Shown here: in pieces, positions 42,256 through 50,888 of the stretch | Layout of the letters: each line of letters starts with the position of its first letter | Position numbering within the stretch: position 1 is the stretch's first letter | Source of the DNA: Clostridia bacterium | GTDB lineage: Bacteria; Bacillota; Clostridia; Oscillospirales; Acutalibacteraceae | Reading direction: 5' to 3' | Assembly: GCA_017407995.1 (NCBI GenBank) | Contig: JAFQVM010000031.1 | Location: 20,093-84,092 of the forward strand | Length of the DNA stretch: 64,000 bases | Made by a program: the position numbers and the translations under genes | The notes under the pieces: generated by a model | Seen by the model: the letters and a program-made list of their open reading frames with translations, nothing else | The model's database searches: none | What the model was told of the DNA's origin: nothing

Positions 42256-42996
42256 TCATTTTAAATTTCTCAAATACTCCTTTAGCACATTCCAATGATT
42301 AACTGTAAGATATTCGCCTCGTCCTCCGTCAGTACGCTTTTCAAACGACAGCTCAGATTTCTCATCAAGAAGCACAGGTGTCATACTGCTGTTTTTTGCA
42401 CCATCGACGTCGGGGATTCTTCCGTCTCCGCAATACCAGCAATCGGCAGGCTCAAGATGTGCATAACAGGCTGCAGCGGTAAAAATATTCTTAGCGGGCT
42501 TTGTAAAAAGCAAATCGGCGCTCGTGAGGCAAAACTCCATCTTCGCTGTAGGAATCCAACGCTTAATTGCAAGAGCAAGACTCTCACCGCTCATCATGTT
42601 GTTGCTTATAACGGCTGTACGAATTGAAAGAGCTTCGATTTCGGCAAGCAATTCGGGTACTCCGTCGATAACGTTCCTTGTTGAGTTGTACCTGTCAAAA
42701 AGTTCTTCCTGCTCTTCCATTGAAATATCAAAATGAAGCCCTGTGTGCATGGTTGCATATTTTATAACCGCAGACAACGGAACATCCAGAGTTATGCCCG
42801 ACTTCGACTTCAGGCCGCTCATCTCATCCATATATTCATCCCAAAGAGCAGCAAGCGTACAAGCATCTGTTACATCTGGATTGTCAGCTGCAAGTCTCAG
42901 CTTTTCAAATCCGTCAACAGGACAGCACTTCCCGTCATTAAAGAGTGTCCCGCCCACATCAAACAGTATCATTTTCGGTTTTTTGTTATAGGACAT
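42256..42996 (-). CDS. HAD-superfamily hydrolase
   Basis: A 246-residue phosphatase-like protein. HAD motif I is LFDVGGTLF, with the second aspartate of DxDxT replaced by Gly as in many HAD subgroups, motif II is VISNN, motif III is the lysine in TKPAKNIF and motif IV is GDGRIPDV. The cap domain lies between motifs I and II. GTGAGG lies 6 nt before the ATG at 42996. Monocistronic. Substrate unknown; a nucleotide or sugar phosphate is typical. Confidence 0.85.
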   Translation of the reverse strand: MSYNKKPKMILFDVGGTLFNDGKCCPVDGFEKLRLAADNPDVTDACTLAALWDEYMDEMSGLKSKSGITLDVPLSAVIKYATMHTGLHFDISMEEQEELFDRYNSTRNVIDGVPELLAEIEALSIRTAVISNNMMSGESLALAIKRWIPTAKMEFCLTSADLLFTKPAKNIFTAAACYAHLEPADCWYCGDGRIPDVDGAKNSSMTPVLLDEKSELSFEKRTDGGRGEYLTVNHWNVLKEYLRNLK

Positions 42997-43111
42997 TAGA
43001 TGCCTCACCACCTTAGCTTTTTCACAATATATCATACTTCTGTGTAGGTTTCAACAATTATATCTATCACCGGCTAACCCTACGGCCGAAGGTTTATCCT
43101 TATTTCATAAT

Positions 43112-43141
43112 AAAAAAACAGCTTCGACTAAAAGTCGAAGC
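43112..43141 (-). terminator. Intrinsic terminator of tRNA-fMet
   Basis: An 8-bp stem (43121-43128 with 43134-43141) followed on the minus strand by a run of seven T residues. Confidence 0.85.
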
Positions 43142-43150
43142 CTTTTCTTT

Positions 43151-43226
43151 TGGTTGCGGAGGAAGGACTTGAACCTTCGGCCTCCGGGTTATGAGCCCGA
43201 CGAGCTACCAACTGCTCTACTCCGCG
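43151..43226 (-). tRNA. Initiator tRNA-Met (CAU anticodon)
   Basis: The acceptor stem CGCGGAG opposite CTCCGCA leaves C1 unpaired with A72, the bacterial initiator feature. The anticodon loop CTCATAA gives CAU, flanked by three G:C pairs (GGG/CCC), another initiator mark. CCA is encoded at 43151-43153. Confidence 0.95.
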
Positions 43227-43253
43227 ATATATTTTCTTTCGCTGTGTTACTAT

Positions 43254-43281
43254 ATTATACACATTTTTCTGAGAAATGCAA
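43254..43281 (-). promoter_or_regulatory. Promoter of tRNA-fMet
   Basis: On the minus strand TTGCAT (43281-43276), 16-bp spacer, TATAAT (43259-43254). Confidence 0.65.
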
Positions 43282-43362
43282 GCCCTTTTTAAAAAAAGTT
43301 TGATATTTAACATAGCGACAATACAACTTCTTAAAAAGCGACATAAAACTTTTTAAAATCCC

Positions 43363-43391
43363 TTGACAAAAACATATGAATGGACTATCAT
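43363..43391 (+). promoter_or_regulatory. Promoter of the arsR-copZ-cadA operon
   Basis: TTGACA (43363-43368), 17-bp spacer, TATCAT (43386-43391). The first operator (43374-43393) covers the spacer and -10 box. Confidence 0.8.
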
Positions 43392-43425
43392 ATGAGTATA
43401 CAGACATATGAACGGAGGCTCATAT
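43374..43425 (+). promoter_or_regulatory. Two ArsR/SmtB operators
   Basis: Two 20-bp inverted repeats of the form ATATGA-N8-TCATAT lie at 43374-43393 and 43406-43425, starting 32 bp apart. Such ATATGAA repeats are the usual sites of CadC/CzrA-type sensors. The second overlaps the ribosome binding site, so bound repressor would block both RNA polymerase and elongation. Confidence 0.8.
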
Positions 43426-43426
43426 A

Positions 43427-43774
43427 ATGAAACACAATCACGACGCTGTTCTTGACAAGGTACGTCACGACCTGCCAACCGATGAACTGTTGTTTGACCT
43501 GTCGGACCTATTCAAAATCTTCGGCGACACAACCAGAGTAAAAATTCTATACTCGCTGTTTGAGTCAGAGATGTGCGTTTGCGCTATCGCCGAACTGCTC
43601 GGCATGACCCAGTCCGCAATATCGCATCAGCTAAAAACCCTCAAAGATGCCAACCTTGTAGGCAACCGACGTGAAGGCAAGACAATATACTATTTTCTTT
43701 CAGATGACCATGTGCGCACCATAATTGCACAAGGCTTTGAACATCTGATTGAGGAGAGGAATGATAAAAAATGA
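43427..43774 (+). CDS. ArsR/SmtB-family metal-sensing repressor (CadC-like)
   Basis: A 115-residue winged-helix repressor that leaves DNA when it binds metal. The recognition region is GMTQSAISHQLKTLKDANLV. It has both known metal sites: EMCVC (C50, C52) as in the CadC alpha-3 site, and the alpha-5 site with D94, H95 and H106. This suggests sensing of Cd, Pb or Zn. The gene overlaps the next by 4 nt (ATGA) and precedes a matching P-type ATPase. Two operators are at 43374-43425. Confidence 0.93.
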   Translation: MKHNHDAVLDKVRHDLPTDELLFDLSDLFKIFGDTTRVKILYSLFESEMCVCAIAELLGMTQSAISHQLKTLKDANLVGNRREGKTIYYFLSDDHVRTIIAQGFEHLIEERNDKK

Positions 43775-43989
43775 GAAAGATATATAAGCTCGAGGACCTC
43801 GACTGTGCCAACTGTGCAGCAAAAATGGAAGCTGCAATAAAGAAAATCGACGGAGTAGAATTTGCATCGGTAAATTTTCTAAGCCAAAAACTCACTATCG
43901 AAGCCGACGATGTGATTCTTAATGACATACTTAAAAAGGCTGCTAAAGCCATCAAAAAAATCGAGCCCGATTGCAGAATCATTTTTTAA
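43771..43989 (+). CDS. Heavy-metal-associated domain protein (CopZ-like)
   Basis: A 72-residue HMA-domain metal chaperone with the metal-binding LDCANC (C12, C15). In many cadmium/zinc ATPases this domain is fused to the N-terminus; here it is a separate protein and the ATPase begins without it, so it may deliver metal to the pump in trans. The ATG overlaps the repressor stop (ATGA), and the ATPase follows after 12 nt. Confidence 0.92.
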   Translation: MRKIYKLEDLDCANCAAKMEAAIKKIDGVEFASVNFLSQKLTIEADDVILNDILKKAAKAIKKIEPDCRIIF

Positions 43990-44001
43990 GAAGGCGATTA
44001 A

Positions 44002-45840
44002 ATGAGCAGAAAACAAAAAAAGGTTCTTGTGAGGATTATCGTTGCCGCTGCACTTTGTACTGTGGCTTTGATGCTACCTATTGACGGACTGTGGAAGCTT
44101 TTAGCATTTGCTGTACCGTATCTTATAATCGGATACGATGTTTTGTGGGGTGCCATACGTAACATACTTCACGGTCAGGTGTTTGATGAGAAATTTTTAA
44201 TGTCGGTTGCCACTATCGGAGCCTTTGCGATAAAAGAATATCCTGAAGCGGCAGCCGTAATGCTTTTCTATCAGATAGGCGAACTGTTCCAAAGTATCGC
44301 TGTGGGCAAAAGCCGAAAATCAATTGCTGCGCTGATGGACATAAGACCCGATTATGCAGTCGTTACTCGTGACGGCGAAGAAATCACTGTATCTCCCGAA
44401 GAAGTCGAAATCGGAGAAATTCTGATAGTTAAACCGGGTGAAAAAATCCCGCTTGACGGCGAGATAACAGACGGGCATACCACTGTCAATACCGCAGCAC
44501 TCACAGGCGAAAGTTTACCTGTTGACAAAGCTGTCGGCGACAAAGTAATCAGCGGGTCAATAAACCTCAGCGGAGTGATACGATTAAAAGCTGAAAGCCG
44601 TTATGAGGAAAGTACTGTTTCAAAGATTCTGGAGCTTGTTGAGAACGCCGCAGAGAAGAAAGCCCGTGCTGAAAGTTTCATCACCCGCTTTGCCCGCTAT
44701 TACACTCCCTGTGTAGTAATAGGCGCTGTATTGCTCGCAGTTGTTCCTCCGCTGTTCTTCTCACAGGACTGGAGTGCTTGGATTAACCGTGCGCTGATTT
44801 TTCTTGTCGTATCGTGTCCTTGTGCGTTGGTGGTTTCAGTTCCGCTGTCATTTTTCGGCGGCATAGGAGGTGCATCTCGTGAGGGCATTCTCATAAAAGG
44901 CGCCAACTATCTTGAAGCCCTCTCAAAAATTGATACAATCGTTTTTGATAAAACAGGAACACTGACAAAAGGTACTTTCACAGTAAATGAAATACATGCT
45001 GAAAATATAACAAAAGCAGACCTTCTCAGTATTGCTGCGGCAGCGGAAAGCTATTCAAACCATCCCGTAGGCGAATCTATAATCAGAGCACACGGCGGTA
45101 AGATTGACAAAAACCGCATAGGAGAAGTCAAAGAGCTTGCAGGCATGGGGCTCCAGGCAAATGTCGACGGCAAAACATACTTTGTCGGCAACGGTGCGCT
45201 TATGGACAAAGTAAACGCTGACTGGCAAGACTGTCATCTCGCAGGAACTGTTATTCACATAGCTGAAAGCAACAAATATCTCGGCCATATTGTCATAAAC
45301 GACGAGATAAAGAATGATTCAAAGGATGCCGTTTTACAGCTAAAGTCTCTCGGCATCAAAAACACGGTTATGCTCACAGGAGACAGCGAAAGTGTAGCAC
45401 AGAACGTCGGTAAAGCCGTCGGAATTGACTGTATACATTCTGAACTACTGCCCGCTCAAAAGGTGGAAAAAGTTGAGGAACTGCTGTCGCACGGCTGCAA
45501 AACTGCCTTTGTCGGTGACGGCATAAATGATGCACCTGTACTGTCGAGAGCAGATGTCGGAATAGCAATGGGAGCTTTGGGCAGCGATGCGGCTATTGAA
45601 TCAGCAGACATTGTTCTCATGGATGATAAGCCATCCAAACTGCCGAGAGCTATAAAAATCGCACGCAAAACAATGAATATCGTTCGTCAGAACATCTGCT
45701 TTGCACTTGCGGTCAAAGCCATTATACTAATCCTCGGTGCTTTCGGAATTGCAAACATGTGGACTGCCGTTTTCGGTGATGTCGGTGTCATGGTGTTGGC
45801 GATACTCAATGCCATGAGGGCTATGATAAAGATAAAATAA
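44002..45840 (+). CDS. cadA: P1B-type heavy-metal ATPase (Cd/Zn/Pb efflux)
   Basis: A 612-residue pump. TM metal site CPC (272-274), phosphorylation site DKTGT (316-320), TGES near 168-171, the SNHPVG histidine-proline motif and GDGINDAPVL hinge are all present. The N-terminal HMA domain usual in CadA/ZntA is missing and is supplied as the separate 72-residue protein. C-terminal helices lack extra cysteines. Context and CPC motif indicate Cd, Zn or Pb export rather than Cu. AGAAGG precedes the ATG. Ends at a two-way terminator. Confidence 0.94.
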   Translation: MSRKQKKVLVRIIVAAALCTVALMLPIDGLWKLLAFAVPYLIIGYDVLWGAIRNILHGQVFDEKFLMSVATIGAFAIKEYPEAAAVMLFYQIGELFQSIAVGKSRKSIAALMDIRPDYAVVTRDGEEITVSPEEVEIGEILIVKPGEKIPLDGEITDGHTTVNTAALTGESLPVDKAVGDKVISGSINLSGVIRLKAESRYEESTVSKILELVENAAEKKARAESFITRFARYYTPCVVIGAVLLAVVPPLFFSQDWSAWINRALIFLVVSCPCALVVSVPLSFFGGIGGASREGILIKGANYLEALSKIDTIVFDKTGTLTKGTFTVNEIHAENITKADLLSIAAAAESYSNHPVGESIIRAHGGKIDKNRIGEVKELAGMGLQANVDGKTYFVGNGALMDKVNADWQDCHLAGTVIHIAESNKYLGHIVINDEIKNDSKDAVLQLKSLGIKNTVMLTGDSESVAQNVGKAVGIDCIHSELLPAQKVEKVEELLSHGCKTAFVGDGINDAPVLSRADVGIAMGALGSDAAIESADIVLMDDKPSKLPRAIKIARKTMNIVRQNICFALAVKAIILILGAFGIANMWTAVFGDVGVMVLAILNAMRAMIKIK

Positions 45841-45846
45841 TATACG

Positions 45847-45884
45847 AAAAAACAGCCTGCTGAAAAACCAACAGGCTGTTTTTA
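45847..45884. terminator. Bidirectional terminator
   Basis: An imperfect stem built on ACAGCCTG (45852-45859) and CAGGCTGT (45872-45879) with A- and T-runs at its ends, between convergent cadA and nitroreductase genes. Confidence 0.8.
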
Positions 45885-45885
45885 T

Positions 45886-46443
45886 TTACTCTATTACTTT
45901 GTAATGGCTCTCATCTCTGGGTTTTTGCTCAGGTGTTTCGTCGGGCACGCCGATTGCAACACCTATCATAAACTTATAGTCCTCAGGAATATCAATCGCC
46001 TTGCGCCACTTCGCACCCTGTGTTTTATCCTCAAACAGTGCTCCGACACTTGCAACTATGCAGGTTCCCAAGTCTATTCCCTTTGCTGCAATACAGATAT
46101 TTTCAACCATTATACCTGCATCCATCTGGCTGTTACCCTCTGCGAATATGACCGCAAAAACAGGCGCATTGTGATAAAAGGGATTCTTGTACCAATATGT
46201 ATGAACAGGAGTTTCCCATCCGACTATATTTTTAAAGTCAATCTGCATCTCTTTGAGCATATCCGCATTTTTTATAAAACGGACATGACATGGTTGAGAA
46301 TTCCTGCCGCTTGGCGCCATCATTGCCGCTGCCATAACAGTATCCATCTGTTCATCTGTCAGCATCTGAGGCAAATATTCTCTTATAGTCTGCCTTTCCA
46401 GCACCGCTTGAGTTACAGGATTTTTAATAGCCTTATCAAACAT
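45886..46443 (-). CDS. Nitroreductase-family protein
   Basis: A 185-residue FMN-dependent oxidoreductase fold. The N-terminal ERQTIREY (RSIRxF type) and APSGRNSQP bind the flavin phosphate, and MVENICIAAKGIDLGTCIV forms the dimer and substrate channel. The in vivo substrate is unknown. Its ATG follows the upstream gene's TAG directly, with AAGGAGG inside that gene, so it is translationally coupled to the foldase-like lipoprotein and belongs to the nadE operon. Confidence 0.92.
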   Translation of the reverse strand: MFDKAIKNPVTQAVLERQTIREYLPQMLTDEQMDTVMAAAMMAPSGRNSQPCHVRFIKNADMLKEMQIDFKNIVGWETPVHTYWYKNPFYHNAPVFAVIFAEGNSQMDAGIMVENICIAAKGIDLGTCIVASVGALFEDKTQGAKWRKAIDIPEDYKFMIGVAIGVPDETPEQKPRDESHYKVIE

Positions 46444-47430
46444 CTACGCAACCTCCTTGAGAGCTTTCTTTATAATTCGGTCCTCGGTCTCTGCCTCGAA
46501 AAGGCTTGCATACACTTTTAAAAGCAAATCGAAATCTTTTCCGTGCATACTTTTTAAGCAGTCGCCACGGTATCTCTCATAATATTGTTTTGCGTCATCA
46601 CTGTCGGCCTTCTCACGGGCTACGAGGAACGCATAGTCATCAAACATGAGCACAGCGTAGTCGCCCGACTCAAGCGCCTTGACCTTTTCAAAAAATCCTT
46701 CCGGATATGAGTTTGCATCCTTTTTGATAAACTGAAGCTCAGCAGATACCGTTGAGTCCGGATGCTGTATGGAATACTGCTCTACTATTTCGCTCATCGA
46801 CTGACCGTTTTTAATCTTTTCAGCGAGCGAATCAAGCTCGGTTTTTACAGCCTCTTTTTCTTCGTCAGTCATCGCTACAGTATTTCCATCCTTGTCCGTC
46901 TTACTGAGATAGACGCTAACCGCTCTGAAATAGGTGTAATTTTCATTGTAAAAGGCTTCCACTTCTTCTTCGGGCACCGCATACTCGCCGCCCTCGTCGA
47001 AGACATAGTAGAACAGTCTGTCTCGGTTGGCCTGAGATGTCATTATCTTCATAAGAGTCTGTTTGGAGATTCCCAGTTCCTCATAGTAGTGAGAAAATAC
47101 TCGCCAGACATTGTTAAGGTTTTCAGATGCCGCAGATTTCTCTGAAGATGAAAGCGTTATATCCGCATCGTTAAGCCAAGTGTTGACTGCTACATATTCT
47201 TTGCAAAGGTCCACTGCCGCTTGCGTAATTTCAGATGAATCAGCCTTTTTATCAAGTCCGTACTTTTCAGGGGATGACTTGACTGTATCAAGAAAATATA
47301 AAAAGGTCTCATAATCTATCTCGGCACCCGAAATATTCACTGCAGTCTTATTCGCGGGAGAACAGGCAGCCAGTGAAAACATCATGGCCGCACATATAAG
47401 AAAAGCGAAAATGCGTTTTAGGTTTTTCAT
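46444..47430 (-). CDS. PrsA/SurA-like foldase lipoprotein
   Basis: A 328-residue lipoprotein with a lipobox LAAC (C23). A helical N-terminal chaperone region is followed by a divergent parvulin-like segment (KIKNGQSMSEIVEQYSIQHPDSTVSAELQFIKKD... GFFEKVKALESGDYAVL), resembling the PPIC domain of PrsA. Such proteins help fold exported proteins at the outer membrane face. The parvulin core looks degenerate, so isomerase activity is uncertain. AAAGGA precedes the ATG; nadE ends 17 nt upstream and the nitroreductase gene abuts its stop. Confidence 0.8.
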   Translation of the reverse strand: MKNLKRIFAFLICAAMMFSLAACSPANKTAVNISGAEIDYETFLYFLDTVKSSPEKYGLDKKADSSEITQAAVDLCKEYVAVNTWLNDADITLSSSEKSAASENLNNVWRVFSHYYEELGISKQTLMKIMTSQANRDRLFYYVFDEGGEYAVPEEEVEAFYNENYTYFRAVSVYLSKTDKDGNTVAMTDEEKEAVKTELDSLAEKIKNGQSMSEIVEQYSIQHPDSTVSAELQFIKKDANSYPEGFFEKVKALESGDYAVLMFDDYAFLVAREKADSDDAKQYYERYRGDCLKSMHGKDFDLLLKVYASLFEAETEDRIIKKALKEVA

Positions 47431-47447
47431 ATATTAAATCCTTTCGC

Positions 47448-49361
47448 TTAAAAATCGAGCCATACCGATGAATCGGCATCGGAGGGCATACGCCAATCCC
47501 CTCTCGGCGACAAGCTTACGGAGCCCACCTTAGGGCCGTCCGGTATGCAGGAGCGCTTAAACTGTTGAGAGAAAAAGCGCTTAATAAACAGTTTGAGCCA
47601 TGCGGCAATCTGCTCTTTCTCATAAACACCTTCAAAAGCTCTGCAGGCCATGAAGAAAATCTTGTCCGGCGAAGTACCGAAGCGCTGAAAATTATAAAGG
47701 AAGAAGTCATGCACCTCATAAGGACCAAGCGTATCCTCAGTCTTCTGAGCAATTTTTCCCTCTTTATCGGGAGGAAGCAGCTCAGGGCTTACGGGTGTTG
47801 CAAGTATGTCTGCGAGCACTTCACCCAATTCGCCGCCTTTTTGTTTTGCAACGTAATCTATAATATACCTGATAAGCGTCTTAGGAACAGAGCAATTTAC
47901 TGAGTACATACTCATATGGTCTGCATTATATGTGCACCAGCCGAGAGCCAGCTCCGACAAGTCGCCTGTACCGACAAGTATGGCACCATCATTATTTGCC
48001 ATATCCATGAGTATCTGTGTGCGCTCACGTGCCTGGACATTTTCATAAGTCACATCAAGCATATTCATATCGTGACCTATGTCCTGCATATGCTGAGTAC
48101 ACGCAGGAACTATATCAACTTCACGCAACTCGGCGCCGATACACTCGGTTAGTTTAACTGCACTGGACTTTGTACGCTTAGTTGTACCGAAGCCGGGCAT
48201 CGTCACACAAATAATATTCGATTTGGGAAGCCCCAGCAACTCCATTGTACGGTCTGCAACGAGCAGAGCGAGCGCAGAATCGAGGCCACCCGATATTCCC
48301 AAAATTGCTTTCTTAACACCTATATGCTCCATGCGCTTTGCAAGAGCTGCCGACTGAATATTGAGAATCTCTCTACAGCGTTCATTTCGTTCCTTTTCAT
48401 CCGAGGGCACAAACGGATGAGCATTAAAACTTCTGTCCATCTGTTCCTCGTAAAGTTCAGGCAACGTGACAGACACACGGTGAATATCGGATTTCACAAA
48501 ACGTGTTGCGTTATCGTAAAACTCGCTGTCACGGCGGAGTGCGTCAAGTTTTTTTACATCTATACAAGCGGTCACAAATGAACCGTCACGCTCAAAGCGT
48601 TCATTTTCAGCAAGAATAGCACCGTACTCCGATATCATGCAAGCGCCCGAGAACACCAAATCAGTCGTACTTTCTCCCACACCTGCAGAAGAATACACAT
48701 ATCCGCAATAGCACTGTGCGCTAAACTGCTCTACAAGTGATTTTCTGAAATTATTCTTAGTTACTGTCTCGTCGGATGCGGAGAGGTTTACTATAATATT
48801 AGCCCCGCTCAAAGCCAAAACACTGCCGGGGGAAATCGGCATCCACATATCCTCACAGACTTCTACGCCTATCACGGCTCCGTTTTGAGCACAGAAAAGC
48901 ATATCGCCGAACGGAACTTCCTCACCGCAAAGGCAGACACTTTTACAAACGGCAGTAAGACCTGACTCAAAATGCCGTTTTTCGTCATATTCATTATAAT
49001 TGGGTAAAAAGCTCTTAGGCACAACGCCCAACAGCTTTCCCGACTGAAATACTACAGCGCAGTTATAAAGTCTTGAGCACGCACGCACAGGCATGCCGAC
49101 TACGCACAAAGCAGCAATGTCAGCAGTTTTGAGAAGCAATTTTTTAAGCGCTTTTTCACAAGCCTCAATAAGCCTGTCCTGCGAAAAGAGGTCGCCGCAC
49201 GAATAGCCTGATATACACAGCTCCGGCAGAGCTATCACTTGTGCTCCCGTCTGTGCAGCCTTTTCTATGACTTCAATCATCTTATCAACATTTTTATCGG
49301 GGTTGGCAACCGTCACACGTGGACTTACCGCTGCCGTCTTTACAAATCCGAAATTTAACAT
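47448..49361 (-). CDS. nadE: Glutamine-dependent NAD+ synthetase
   Basis: Makes NAD from deamido-NAD, ATP and glutamine. The 637-residue protein is the two-domain type: an N-terminal nitrilase-fold glutaminase with PELCISGYSCGD, VPKSFLPNY and the cysteine in GVEVCEDMW, and a C-terminal ATP-pyrophosphatase domain with ISGGLDSALALL and GTGDLSELALGW. The ATG at 49361 is preceded by AAAGGAA; a GTG at 49370 overlaps that site. It is the first gene of an operon with the foldase and nitroreductase. Confidence 0.95.
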   Translation of the reverse strand: MLNFGFVKTAAVSPRVTVANPDKNVDKMIEVIEKAAQTGAQVIALPELCISGYSCGDLFSQDRLIEACEKALKKLLLKTADIAALCVVGMPVRACSRLYNCAVVFQSGKLLGVVPKSFLPNYNEYDEKRHFESGLTAVCKSVCLCGEEVPFGDMLFCAQNGAVIGVEVCEDMWMPISPGSVLALSGANIIVNLSASDETVTKNNFRKSLVEQFSAQCYCGYVYSSAGVGESTTDLVFSGACMISEYGAILAENERFERDGSFVTACIDVKKLDALRRDSEFYDNATRFVKSDIHRVSVTLPELYEEQMDRSFNAHPFVPSDEKERNERCREILNIQSAALAKRMEHIGVKKAILGISGGLDSALALLVADRTMELLGLPKSNIICVTMPGFGTTKRTKSSAVKLTECIGAELREVDIVPACTQHMQDIGHDMNMLDVTYENVQARERTQILMDMANNDGAILVGTGDLSELALGWCTYNADHMSMYSVNCSVPKTLIRYIIDYVAKQKGGELGEVLADILATPVSPELLPPDKEGKIAQKTEDTLGPYEVHDFFLYNFQRFGTSPDKIFFMACRAFEGVYEKEQIAAWLKLFIKRFFSQQFKRSCIPDGPKVGSVSLSPRGDWRMPSDADSSVWLDF

Positions 49362-49403
49362 CAGCTTCACTTTCCTTTGCGAAGATATTCCAGATATACA
49401 GAT

Positions 49404-49434
49404 ATAGTATATACTATTTCACTGCTCAAATCAA
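49404..49434 (-). promoter_or_regulatory. nadE promoter with overlapping palindrome
   Basis: On the minus strand TTGATT (49434-49429), 17-bp spacer, TATACT (49411-49406). A 14-bp palindrome ATAGTATATACTAT (49404-49417) covers the -10 box in the gap between divergent nadE and the symporter gene and could be an operator for either gene. Confidence 0.65.
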
Positions 49435-49460
49435 TTATTTTTAAGCGGAGGGTGTGCGTT

Positions 49461-50831
49461 ATGGAATTTTTTGTTTCCGCTGTTAAATCGCTCAACGCCG
49501 TACTTTGGGGTCCGCCCATGCTTACGGGCTTTATCGGCACGGGACTTTTGATGAGTGTACGCTCGAAGTTTTTTCAAATAACTCACATGAAAAAGTGGAT
49601 GAGTGAGACTCTCGGCGCAATATTTAAATCAAAAGCGACACGCAAAGCGGGAGAAAACTCAATCTCGCAATTTCAAGCTCTTTCAGCAGCTCTTGCCGCC
49701 TGTATAGGAACAGGAAACATAGTAGGTGTATCAACCGCCCTTTGTGCCGGCGGACCCGGCGCCGTATTCTGGATGCTGCTTTCCGCAACTCTCGGCATGA
49801 TGACAGCCTGCGCCGAAAATATACTCGGCATAAAATACCGATACCGTGACGAAAAGGGTGAATGGATGGGCGGTGCCATGGTATATATGGAGCGTGGGTT
49901 GGGTTTTAAAAAAATCTCAAAGATTTTCTGTGTGCTTCTTGTAATATCCTCGCTCGGCATAGGCAACATGACTCAGGCAAACTCCATGTCGCAGGCACTG
50001 TCAGATTCCTTTTCTTTTAATCCCTACATAGTAGGTGCTATATCAGCCGTTCTGGTTTTTGCCGTTATAACAGGCGGTATAAAACGCATCGCCGCTGCTG
50101 CAGAAAAGCTTATTCCGGCAATGACGGTTATCTTCACGCTCGCCTGCGCTGCCGTTATTATAAAAAACTACCGTTCATTGCCCAACGTAATAGCTATGAT
50201 TTTCAATGAGGCTTTTTCGCTCAAAGCTACCGCAGGAGGAGTTGCCGGATACGGTATTGTGAAAGCCGCCCGATACGGTATATCCCGTGGTGTTTTTTCA
50301 AACGAAGCGGGCCTTGGCAGCACAGCAATCATTCACGCAGCAGCAGAAACAGACTCGCCTGCCACTCAGGGCTATTGGGGAATATTAGAGGTATTCCTTG
50401 ACACTGTAGTCATGTGCACCGTCACCGCCGTGACCATTCTTATTTCAGGAGTCTGGAGCCCCAACGGCACACTTAACGGCGTATCTCTGTCCGCTGCGGC
50501 TTTTGCCTCGGTTTTCGGAAAATCAGGTGAATTTTTCATCTGTATAAGCGTGTGTGTTTTCGCCTTTGCAACGCTAATAGGCTGGTCATACTACGGAAAG
50601 AGAGGGGTCGAATATCTGTTAGGCAGCCGTGCGGCTAAAGCATACAACGCCGTCTATGCAGCTGCCGTATTTTTAGGATGTGTTCTCGATTTAGAACTTG
50701 TGTGGGAATTGTCTGACCTTGCAAACGGACTTATGGCAATTCCAAACCTCATCTCTCTATGCTTGCTGTCAGGTGAAGCCATGAGATTACTCAAAGCCGA
50801 TAATCCCTCATACAGGTTAAAACGCAATTGA
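49461..50831 (+). CDS. Sodium:alanine symporter (AGCS family)
   Basis: A 456-residue amino acid importer with ten or more helices. Family signatures include the N-terminal WGPPMLTGFIGTGLLMSVRS, GTGNIVGVSTAL(C)AGGPGAVFWM, and ARYGISRGVFSNEAGLGSTAI. Probably imports alanine or glycine with Na+. GGAGGGTG precedes the ATG at 49461; the longer in-frame frame lacks a site. The promoter of the next gene overlaps its stop codon. Confidence 0.93.
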   Translation: MEFFVSAVKSLNAVLWGPPMLTGFIGTGLLMSVRSKFFQITHMKKWMSETLGAIFKSKATRKAGENSISQFQALSAALAACIGTGNIVGVSTALCAGGPGAVFWMLLSATLGMMTACAENILGIKYRYRDEKGEWMGGAMVYMERGLGFKKISKIFCVLLVISSLGIGNMTQANSMSQALSDSFSFNPYIVGAISAVLVFAVITGGIKRIAAAAEKLIPAMTVIFTLACAAVIIKNYRSLPNVIAMIFNEAFSLKATAGGVAGYGIVKAARYGISRGVFSNEAGLGSTAIIHAAAETDSPATQGYWGILEVFLDTVVMCTVTAVTILISGVWSPNGTLNGVSLSAAAFASVFGKSGEFFICISVCVFAFATLIGWSYYGKRGVEYLLGSRAAKAYNAVYAAAVFLGCVLDLELVWELSDLANGLMAIPNLISLCLLSGEAMRLLKADNPSYRLKRN

Positions 50832-50856
50832 TTTAAAACTGTAAATAATGTATAAT
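50828..50856 (+). promoter_or_regulatory. Promoter of the first PHP gene
   Basis: TTGATT (50828-50833), 17-bp spacer, TATAAT (50851-50856). The -35 overlaps the stop codon of the symporter gene. Confidence 0.7.
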
Positions 50857-50888
50857 AAAAAAGGAATTAAAATCTGGAGCGTGAAAAC

